DNA of 9,963 nt, from positions 1-9,963 of the forward strand of contig WRNS01000017.1 of the NCBI GenBank assembly GCA_009776495.1, read 5' to 3'. Of the stretch, positions 1 through 7,971 are shown one piece after another (position 1 is the stretch's first letter; each line of letters starts with the position of its first letter). The DNA comes from Methanobrevibacter sp. GTDB taxonomy: Archaea > Methanobacteriota > Methanobacteria > Methanobacteriales > Methanobacteriaceae. A program made the translations under genes and the position numbers. The notes beneath the pieces are model-generated. The model was not told the origin of the DNA. It worked only from the letters and a program-made list of their open reading frames with translations, and searched no databases.

Positions 1-112
1 TATAATGTTTAATTAGTTTTAAACTTATTATTAACTTAAAATATGTTTTATTTAAAATTTTAACAAATTTTTACAAAATAAAATTAAAATTTTGTAATTT
101 TGATTACTTAAG

Positions 113-123
113 TTTATATATAG
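113..123 (+). promoter_or_regulatory. TATA-like promoter box
   Basis: TTTATATATAG matches the methanogen TATA consensus (TTTATATA), and the purine-containing bases just upstream could serve as a BRE. On the plus strand it would place a start of transcription near position 143-147, about 130 bases before tRNA-Pro. The core is nearly symmetrical, so leftward use toward a gene outside the window cannot be excluded. Confidence 0.35.
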
Positions 124-196
124 CTTTGATAAATATAATTTTATTATTTGATTAATCATCAAAAAAAAATATTTATTTATTATAACTAAAAATTAT

Positions 197-236
197 ATTA
201 TAATGTCATTTAGTATATTATAAAGTCATTTAATAT
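197..236 (+). repeat. Tandem 20-bp direct repeat upstream of tRNA-Pro
   Basis: Two adjacent 20-base units, 197-216 and 217-236, match at 18 of 20 positions and share the core GTCATTTA. A third TCATTTA core lies at 249-255, offset by 23 instead of 20 bases, so a degenerate third copy is likely. The repeat ends about 20-40 bases before the mature tRNA-Pro start, so it overlaps where its promoter should be. Confidence 0.6.
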
Positions 237-276
237 TGTAATAAAATATCATTTATCTATACTATTAAATTTACAA

Positions 277-351
<75 letters not shown>

Positions 352-360
352 TTTAGCTTT

Positions 361-446
<86 letters not shown>

Positions 447-715
447 ATAAGTCATTAATAATAGTAATAAAATAATAATAAAAACTTCTATAAATAATAA
501 TTATAATTATAATAATAAAATTATAATAATAAACTTCGATAATATTCATAAAAAAAAACAAAAAATCAAAACAATACCAATATGATGTTTATTTCAAAGC
601 TATTATTCACACAAGAGTTTAGTAAAAAAATAATAATATCTGGTATTTATCAATTTCCTCCAAATTAATTTGAATGTTCGCTATGATAATTTGAACTTTA
701 AACTTTATAGAAACA

Positions 716-725
716 TTTATAAATA
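716..725 (+). promoter_or_regulatory. TATA-like box upstream of tRNA-Asp
   Basis: TTTATAAATA is preceded by the purine-rich GAAACA, which is BRE-like. Standard archaeal spacing of about 25 bases would start transcription near 745-750, giving a leader of about 75-80 bases before the mature tRNA-Asp. A box closer to the gene is also possible in such A/T-rich DNA, so the assignment is tentative. Confidence 0.35.
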
Positions 726-824
726 ATAATATCTATACATCATTAATGAGGTAATTATCTGTTGTTTTTATAATAGCAATACTTATTCTAATCTTAATTA
801 TTGTATGTTGTTTATATTTTGTAC

Positions 825-897
<73 letters not shown>

Positions 898-932
898 TTC
901 AATATGTATATTACTTAAAATGTTTCATGTTC

Positions 933-974
933 AATTACTTGATTGATTTGTTTAATTACTTGGTTGATTTAATA
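933..974 (+). repeat. Tandem 21-bp direct repeat between tRNA-Asp and tRNA-Lys
   Basis: Two adjacent 21-base units start at 933 and 954. Their first 17 bases (AATTACTTGRTTGATTT) differ at only one position; the last four bases diverge. The repeat sits about 35 bases after tRNA-Asp and upstream of the likely promoter region of tRNA-Lys and rpoH. No function is evident. Slippage duplication in A/T-rich DNA is the simplest origin. Confidence 0.55.
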
Positions 975-1002
975 ATTGTTTTGTGATTAATTAGTTAGAT
1001 AG

Positions 1003-1055
1003 ATTTGTTATAATTTCGATATTATTATTTATTGTAAATATTATAATTTGTTATA
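1003..1055 (+). promoter_or_regulatory. Repeated TATA-like boxes upstream of tRNA-Lys
   Basis: The decamer ATTTGTTATA occurs at 1003-1012 and again at 1046-1055. With usual archaeal spacing, the second copy would start transcription near 1078-1082, about a dozen bases before the mature tRNA-Lys, as expected for a tRNA promoter. The first copy could be an alternative upstream promoter. Because rpoH has little promoter room of its own, this may also be the main promoter of the start of the RNAP operon. Confidence 0.35.
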
Positions 1056-1091
1056 GATGATTTCCAATTCATATGATTTGCTTATTGATTT

Positions 1092-1166
<75 letters not shown>

Positions 1167-1205
1167 TTCTGATTTTAAATAAATATTTCTAGCTGGAGGA
1201 ATTTT

Positions 1206-1439
1206 GTGAAAAAGGATATTTTGGAGCATGAGCTTGTACCAACTCATGTTATTTTATCCGAATCTGATATAAAAAAGGTTTTTAAAGATTTAGATTTTGA
1301 ACAAGAGCAACTACCTAAAATTAAAAGTGATGATCCTGTTGTTAAAGCTATTGATGCTAATAAAGGCGATATTTTAGAGATTATTAGAGAGAGCCCTACT
1401 GCAGGAAAGTTTGTTACTTATAGGTTGGTTGAAGATTGA
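1206..1439 (+). CDS. rpoH: DNA-directed RNA polymerase subunit H (Rpo5)
   Basis: A 77-residue protein matching archaeal subunit H, which corresponds to the C-terminal domain of eukaryotic RPB5; the usual archaeal length is about 75-85. Family landmarks are visible: HELVPTHVILS near residues 8-18, LPKIKSDDPV at 36-45, GDILEIIRESPTAG at 54-67 and YRLV at 72-75. It docks on the large A subunits near the downstream-DNA jaw. The GTG start is set by the strong Shine-Dalgarno GGAGG at 1195-1199, six bases upstream. It is the first protein gene of the cluster and follows tRNA-Lys closely. A T-run right after the stop suggests some transcripts end here. Confidence 0.95.
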   Translation: MKKDILEHELVPTHVILSESDIKKVFKDLDFEQEQLPKIKSDDPVVKAIDANKGDILEIIRESPTAGKFVTYRLVED

Positions 1440-1453
1440 TTTTTTTTGTTTTT
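1440..1453 (+). terminator. Oligo-T terminator or attenuator after rpoH
   Basis: Eight T, one G and five more T begin at the base after the rpoH stop codon. This fits the hairpin-independent oligo-T terminators of archaeal RNAP. Full termination here would separate rpoH from rpoB2; partial read-through would make it an attenuator. No strong G/C hairpin precedes it. Confidence 0.4.
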
Positions 1454-1516
1454 GACGTTTTATTTGAGTTCAATCAAAAGATTATTTAAATTAATTCATC
1501 AAAAAAGTTAATTCAT

Positions 1517-1527
1517 AAAATATATAC
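1517..1527 (+). promoter_or_regulatory. Possible internal promoter for rpoB2
   Basis: AAAATATATAC in the rpoH-rpoB2 spacer resembles an archaeal TATA box. Normal spacing puts a transcript start near 1547, leaving an rpoB2 leader of about 155 bases. A second box-like TTATAATTTAT at 1660-1670 lies too close to the ribosome binding site at 1693-1697 to give a leader containing it. In this composition such boxes arise easily by chance. Confidence 0.3.
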
Positions 1528-1591
1528 TTTTATTCAATGGTTTTTTTTATTTTAAAAGTTTTAAATTTTCCATAGGTGAAAATTCAAAGTG

Positions 1592-1617
1592 AAATTATTC
1601 ATTAAAATTATTCATTA
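1592..1617 (+). repeat. Tandem 13-bp repeat in the rpoH-rpoB2 spacer
   Basis: AAATTATTCATTA occurs twice in direct succession, exact over 13 bases, with AAA following. Two TTAATTCAT copies lie earlier in the same spacer, at 1491-1499 and 1508-1516, so ATTCAT-type motifs recur along it. Function is unknown; slippage is a sufficient explanation. Confidence 0.5.
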
Positions 1618-1703
1618 AAAATATTAAAAAAAAATTTGATAGTTTTTTGAAGTGTATTCTTATAATTTATTCACGATAATTTAGTTGATTTTGGAGGAAG
1701 TCC

Positions 1704-3245
1704 ATGAAAGATAATACATGGGGATTGGTAGATGCGTTTTTTGATAAATATGAGTTAGTTGATCACCACATAAAATCGTATAATGACTTTGTTAATAATC
1801 GTATTCAAAACATCATCGATATAACTGAACCCATTACATTGGAACAGGGAAAGTATTCTCTTAAAACTGGTAAAGTGGAAATTCAAAAGCCTTTTACAAA
1901 GGAGGCTGATGGTTCTAAAAGTTTAATTTATCCAACCGAAGCAAGACTTAGGAATTTGACTTATTCTGCTCATATGTTTTTGGAAATGGCATTAAATTAT
2001 GAAGAAGAAGAGAATGAACTGGAAAAGGTTTACATCGGTGAATTGCCTTTAATGCTCAAATCAGATATTTGTCATTTACATGGTCTTGATAAGGAAGAAT
2101 TATCATCCAAAGGGGAAGATCCACAAGACCCTGGAGGATATTTTATTGTAAATGGCTCTGAAAGAGCTGTGGTAACAATGGAAGAAATTGCTCCAAACAA
2201 AATTATTCTTGAGCGATTAGGTGAAGTTCAAGACAGACGTGCTAAAGCTATTGTAACCTCTATTAAAAGTGGTTTCAGAGCTAGAATTTCTTTGGAATAT
2301 AGGAAACCTCGTAAAAGTGGAGTATTTTTGAGAATATCTTTTCCTTATGTTCCTGGAGAGATTCCTTTAGTTGTTTTACTTAGAGCATTAGGTCTTTCTA
2401 CTGATGAAGATATTATTACAGCTATTTCTGACGATTTTAATTTCCAAATGGTTATTGCTGATGATATGCAAGTTTCAGAACAAGCCTTAAAATTAGATTC
2501 AAAGGAAATGGAAGGGTTGTCAAAAGAAGAAAGAAATGAATATTTGACTAATTCAGCTATAAAATATATTGGAAATCGTGTAGCTAAAGGGATGACTGAA
2601 GAGTACCGTATTAAACGTGCTGAAGATGTCATTGATAGATATTTACTTCCTCACATGGGAATAGAATCTGATAAAAGAAAGAATAAAGCAATTTACTTGG
2701 CTGAAATGTGTGAAATGCTTCTTCAAGTAATTTTTGAAATGAGAGAACCTCATGATAAAGATCATTATACTAATAAAAGACTCCGTGTTTCTGGCGATTT
2801 GATGGAAGATTTGTTCAGAGTTGCTTTTACAAGTTTAACAAGAGACATGAGTTATCAACTTGAAAGAAGTATTTCTCGAGGAAAAGAACCATCAATAAGA
2901 CAAGCAGTTCGTAGTGATGTTTTAACAGAAAATATTAAGCATGCTATTGCCACTGGTAATTGGGTTGGTGGAAGAGCTGGAGTAAGTCAATTACTAGATA
3001 GAACTAGTTATATGGGAACACTTTCACACTTAAGGCGAGTAGTTTCTCCATTAAGTAGAAGTCAACCTCATTTTGAAGCTAGAGATTTACATCCCACTCA
3101 ATTTGGTAAAATATGTCCTAATGAAACTCCAGAAGGACCTAATTGTGGTTTAGTTAAAAATTTAGCTTTAATGTGTAAAATTTCAGAAGGTTCAGATACT
3201 ACAGAAATTGAAAATGTTATTAGAGAAATGGGTATAATTGATTAA
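1704..3245 (+). CDS. rpoB2: DNA-directed RNA polymerase subunit B'' (N-terminal half of split Rpo2)
   Basis: A 513-residue protein forming the N-terminal part of the second-largest RNAP subunit: protrusion, lobe and fork regions, equivalent to the first half of RPB2. Visible motifs include GGYFIVNGSERAVVTMEE at 144-161 (protrusion), LDRTSYMGTLSH at 431-442 (fork) and the block around 443-494 with SPLSRSQPHFEARDLHPTQ and CPNETPEGPNCG. The protein ends shortly after that block, at the site where methanogens split the B gene. Start ATG at 1704 is fixed by GGAGG at 1693-1697, six bases away. It assembles with B', encoded next. The upstream and downstream spacers (264 and 162 bases) are long for a polymerase operon. 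Confidence 0.97.
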   Translation: MKDNTWGLVDAFFDKYELVDHHIKSYNDFVNNRIQNIIDITEPITLEQGKYSLKTGKVEIQKPFTKEADGSKSLIYPTEARLRNLTYSAHMFLEMALNYEEEENELEKVYIGELPLMLKSDICHLHGLDKEELSSKGEDPQDPGGYFIVNGSERAVVTMEEIAPNKIILERLGEVQDRRAKAIVTSIKSGFRARISLEYRKPRKSGVFLRISFPYVPGEIPLVVLLRALGLSTDEDIITAISDDFNFQMVIADDMQVSEQALKLDSKEMEGLSKEERNEYLTNSAIKYIGNRVAKGMTEEYRIKRAEDVIDRYLLPHMGIESDKRKNKAIYLAEMCEMLLQVIFEMREPHDKDHYTNKRLRVSGDLMEDLFRVAFTSLTRDMSYQLERSISRGKEPSIRQAVRSDVLTENIKHAIATGNWVGGRAGVSQLLDRTSYMGTLSHLRRVVSPLSRSQPHFEARDLHPTQFGKICPNETPEGPNCGLVKNLALMCKISEGSDTTEIENVIREMGIID

Positions 3246-3393
3246 TACTTTTTAAATTTTAAAAGAAAAATTATTATTATAAATTTATAATTATTATAAT
3301 TATAAAATTTATTATTATTAATTATTATAATTATTATTATATTCAAAGTTATGGTCATTATTTACAATTATTATTAAAATTATTTTATTATTA
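3246..3393. other. Low-complexity A/T spacer at the B''/B' split
   Basis: The spacer at the gene split consists mostly of ATT, TTA and TAA runs, densest at about 3268-3340. The 15-mer AATTATTATAATTAT occurs exactly twice, at 3289-3303 and 3320-3334. Nothing codes for protein here. The nonamer ATTCAAAGT at 3341-3349 also occurs in the rpoH-rpoB2 spacer at 1582-1590. Any promoter cannot be told apart from the background. Confidence 0.5.
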
Positions 3394-3399
3394 GAGGAG
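3394..3399 (+). promoter_or_regulatory. Ribosome binding site of rpoB1
   Basis: GAGGAG precedes three consecutive in-frame start candidates: TTG at 3402, GTG at 3405 and ATG at 3408. Aligning AGGAG with the anti-Shine-Dalgarno sequence leaves about 1, 4 and 7 bases respectively. The spacing of six used by rpoH and rpoB2 fits ATG 3408 best, then GTG 3405. TTG 3402 is too close. Confidence 0.6.
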
Positions 3400-3407
3400 T
3401 TTTGGTG

Positions 3408-5216
<1,809 letters not shown>

Positions 5217-5347
5217 ATAAACAGATTTGAACTTTAAAATAAATTAAAACTATTTAAATTAAAATTAAAACAAATTAAATTTAAATTAAAACAGATTCAA
5301 TAAAAATTATAATAATATATTCTATCTATGAATTTTTAGGGACAAAA
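5217..5347. repeat. 21-bp-period repeat in the rpoB1-rpoA1 spacer
   Basis: The decamer AAATTAAAAC occurs three times exactly, at 5241-5250, 5262-5271 and 5283-5292, each 21 bases apart. The full 21-base units at 5241 and 5262 agree at 18 of 21 positions; the third diverges after the decamer. ACAGATT flanks the array on both sides, at 5221-5227 and 5291-5297. The rest of the spacer contains no gene. A box-like AATAATATATTC near 5311-5322 could be a promoter for rpoA1. Confidence 0.6.
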
Positions 5348-7969
5348 ATGGAAGGAGCAAATATTTTGAAAGGAATTATAAAACAGATTTCTCAAATTAA
5401 TTTTGGTTTAATGTCACCAGAAGATATAAGAAAGATGTCTGTAACGAAAATTGAAACTCCAGATACCTATGATGAAGATGGTTATCCAATTGAAAATGGA
5501 TTGATGGATCCTCATTTAGGAGTTATAGACCCGAGTTTAAGATGTAGAGCATGTGGTTCTAAAGGAGGGGATTGTCAAGGACATTTTGGTAGTATTAACT
5601 TAGCTAGACCGGTTATTCATGTTGGCTTTGGTGACACTATTCACAAAATTTTACGATCTACATGTAATTCATGTGGACGCATTCTTTTAAACAATATTGA
5701 AATTGAAGAATATAAGGAAAAAATTGCAACTTTAATGAAAAATGAGGATAGCTTAAATGATCTTATAAAAGAAGTGTATAATGTAGCTCGCAGAGATAAA
5801 TGTCCTCATTGTGAAGAGGAACAAGAAGATATTAAAATTGATAAACCAATTTCGATTATTGAAGGGGATTATAAATTAACACCTAGTGAAGTTAGAGAAA
5901 AATTAGAAAAAATTACAGACGATGACTCATTAATTTTAGGAGTTAATCCTAAAGTGGCACGACCTGAATGGATGGTTTTAACTGTTTTACCTGTTCCTCC
6001 TGTTACTGTAAGACCTTCAATTACTTTAGAAACTGGGGAAAGATCTGAGGATGATTTAACTCATAAACTTGTAGATATCCTTCGTATTAACCAGCGATTA
6101 ATTGAAAATATGGAAGCTGGAGCTCCTCAACTTATTGTAGAAGATCTTTGGGAACTATTACAATACCATGTTACTACTTACTTTGATAATGAAGCATCTG
6201 GTGTTCCTCCAGCAAGACATAGATCAGGAAGGCCACTTAAGACTTTAGCTCAAAGACTTAAAGGAAAAGAAGGGCGTTTCAGGAGTAACCTTTCTGGAAA
6301 AAGGGTTAATTTCTCTGCACGTACTGTTATTTCTCCAGATCCAAATATTAGTATTAATGAAGTCGGTGTTCCTGAGATGATAGCTAAAGAGGTTACAGTC
6401 CCTGTCCATGTAAATGAATGGAACATAGATGAGATTCGAGAATATATTAAAAATGGATCCGATGTTCATCCAGGTGCAAACTATGTTATACGATTAGATG
6501 GAAGAAAAATTAGAGTTTATGATGAAACTAAAGAGGCAATTTTAGAAAAGTTAGAGCCAGGTTATATTGTTGAAAGGCACTTAAAAGATGGGGATATCGT
6601 ACTCTTCAACCGTCAACCATCACTTCATAGGATGTCAATGATGGCTCATGAAGTTAAAGTTCTTCCTTATAAAACTTTTAGACTTAATTTATGTGTTTGC
6701 CCTCCTTATAACGCAGATTTTGATGGGGATGAAATGAATATGCATATATTTCAGACTGATGAATCTAGGGCAGAAGCAAAATCTTTAATGAGGGTTCAAG
6801 AGCATATCCTCTCTCCAAGATTTGGAGGCCCTATCATTGGAGCTATACATGACCATATTTCTGGAGGATATCTTTTAACTAGGAAAGAATCAATATTCAC
6901 AGAAGAACAGGCTTTCCAAATATTAAGAAAAGCTAAAATTAAGTTACCTAAACGAAAAAAAAAGGATTGGACTGGAAAAGAGCTTTTCAGTTTACTTCTC
7001 CCCGAAAAACTTAATGTAGTATATAAAGGAGAAATATGCAGGAAATGTGATGAATGTAAGTTTAAAGATTGTGAATTTGATGCTTATGTTGTTATTGAAG
7101 AAGGTAGTCTTCAAACAGGTGCTGTTGATGAGAAAGCATTTGGTTCATTTTCAGGAAAAATATTGGATCAAATCATGAAAGAGTATGGTTCAGATGAAGC
7201 TAGGAAGTTTTTAGATTCTGCAACAAATTTAGCTATTTCGGGAATTATGAAAGCAGGAATTACTACTAGTACTAATGATGAAGAAATCCCTGAAGAGGCT
7301 AAACAGAGAATCGAAGCACATCTTGATACTGCGGAAAAAAGAGTGGATCAACTTGTTGAAGCTTATGAAAATGATGAATTAGAAGCATTGCCTGGAAGAA
7401 GTTTAGAAGAAACACTAGAAATGAAAATCATGCAAGTTCTTGGTGAGGCCAGGGATAAATCTGGGGAAATAGCTGAAAGTTATTTTGGAATGGATAATCA
7501 TTCTGTTATAATGGCAACTACTGGTGCAAGAGCTTCTATGCTTAACCTCACTCAGATTACAGCTTGTGTTGGTCAACAATCCGTTCGTGGTGGGAGAATT
7601 GACAGAGGATATATTGAAAGAACATTACCTCACTTTAGAAAAAATGAATTAGGAGCTAAAGCTCGTGGTTTTGTACATTCTTCTTATAAAGAAGGGTTAG
7701 ACCCAATAGAGTTCTTTTTCCATGCAATGGGTGGAAGAGAAGGGCTTGTTGATACTGCTATTCGTACAGCTCAAAGTGGTTATATGCAAAGACGTCTTGT
7801 TAATGCATTACAAGATTTAAATGTAAAAGAAAATGGTTTAGTTACTGATAACAGGGGAATGATTATCCAAACCATGTTTGGTGAAGATGGTGTAGATCCT
7901 GCTAAAAGTGACTATGGTAAAGCTGCTGATTTGGATAAAATCATTGATGAAATGAGGATTAAGAAATAG
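5348..7969 (+). CDS. rpoA1: DNA-directed RNA polymerase subunit A' (Rpo1N)
   Basis: An 873-residue N-terminal half of the largest subunit, covering clamp, active centre, funnel and bridge helix. Clamp zinc ligands are C66, C69, C76 and H79, plus C106, C109, C152 and C155. LPVPPVTVRPSI is at 214-225 and GKRVNFSARTVISPDP (switch region) at 317-332. NADFDGD at 455-461 holds the three metal-A aspartates. The bridge helix lies around GGREGLVDTAIRTAQSGYMQ at 795-814. Residues 564-575 carry an extra CX2CX2CX4C cluster. ATG 5348 is the outer start; TTG 5366, giving an 867-residue protein beginning MKGIIKQISQINFG, has the better ribosome binding site and may be the real one. The stop is two bases before the rpoA2 frame, so the two are co-translated. 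Confidence 0.97.
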   Translation: MEGANILKGIIKQISQINFGLMSPEDIRKMSVTKIETPDTYDEDGYPIENGLMDPHLGVIDPSLRCRACGSKGGDCQGHFGSINLARPVIHVGFGDTIHKILRSTCNSCGRILLNNIEIEEYKEKIATLMKNEDSLNDLIKEVYNVARRDKCPHCEEEQEDIKIDKPISIIEGDYKLTPSEVREKLEKITDDDSLILGVNPKVARPEWMVLTVLPVPPVTVRPSITLETGERSEDDLTHKLVDILRINQRLIENMEAGAPQLIVEDLWELLQYHVTTYFDNEASGVPPARHRSGRPLKTLAQRLKGKEGRFRSNLSGKRVNFSARTVISPDPNISINEVGVPEMIAKEVTVPVHVNEWNIDEIREYIKNGSDVHPGANYVIRLDGRKIRVYDETKEAILEKLEPGYIVERHLKDGDIVLFNRQPSLHRMSMMAHEVKVLPYKTFRLNLCVCPPYNADFDGDEMNMHIFQTDESRAEAKSLMRVQEHILSPRFGGPIIGAIHDHISGGYLLTRKESIFTEEQAFQILRKAKIKLPKRKKKDWTGKELFSLLLPEKLNVVYKGEICRKCDECKFKDCEFDAYVVIEEGSLQTGAVDEKAFGSFSGKILDQIMKEYGSDEARKFLDSATNLAISGIMKAGITTSTNDEEIPEEAKQRIEAHLDTAEKRVDQLVEAYENDELEALPGRSLEETLEMKIMQVLGEARDKSGEIAESYFGMDNHSVIMATTGARASMLNLTQITACVGQQSVRGGRIDRGYIERTLPHFRKNELGAKARGFVHSSYKEGLDPIEFFFHAMGGREGLVDTAIRTAQSGYMQRRLVNALQDLNVKENGLVTDNRGMIIQTMFGEDGVDPAKSDYGKAADLDKIIDEMRIKK
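5352..5357 (+). promoter_or_regulatory. Candidate ribosome binding site inside the rpoA1 frame
   Basis: AAGGAG lies just after the upstream ATG (5348) and eight bases before an in-frame TTG (5366). It is the best Shine-Dalgarno match in this region; the sequence before ATG 5348 offers only the weak AGGGA. This favours TTG 5366 as the true rpoA1 start. Confidence 0.5.
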
Positions 7970-7971
7970 CT

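Larger units (their letters stand above)
1..276. other. A/T-rich noncoding region upstream of tRNA-Pro
   Basis: Almost pure A/T sequence with no reading frame that has a credible start and ribosome binding site on either strand. It holds one good TATA-like box near 113-123 and a tandem repeat at 197-236, both listed separately. The gene to the left of the window is not visible, so part of this stretch may be its downstream or upstream region. Confidence 0.6.

Noticed and set aside
573..647. Inverted repeat AATACCA (573-579) and TGGTATT (641-647), as a possible structured RNA, and an ATGATGT near 581-587 as a C/D-box
   Set aside because: The stem is only seven pairs with a loop of about 61 bases, and no matching CTGA D-box is found; chance is likely.
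661..672. Perfect palindrome CAAATTAATTTG as an operator
   Set aside because: A 12-base palindrome made almost entirely of A/T is expected by chance in this composition, and it is not near a clear start of transcription.
2345..2632. Minus-strand frame inside rpoB2
   Set aside because: Antisense shadow of a highly conserved gene; serine- and leucine-rich shadow composition and no initiation signal.
6245..6469. Minus-strand frame inside rpoA1
   Set aside because: Antisense shadow over the conserved switch-region coding sequence, with no independent evidence.
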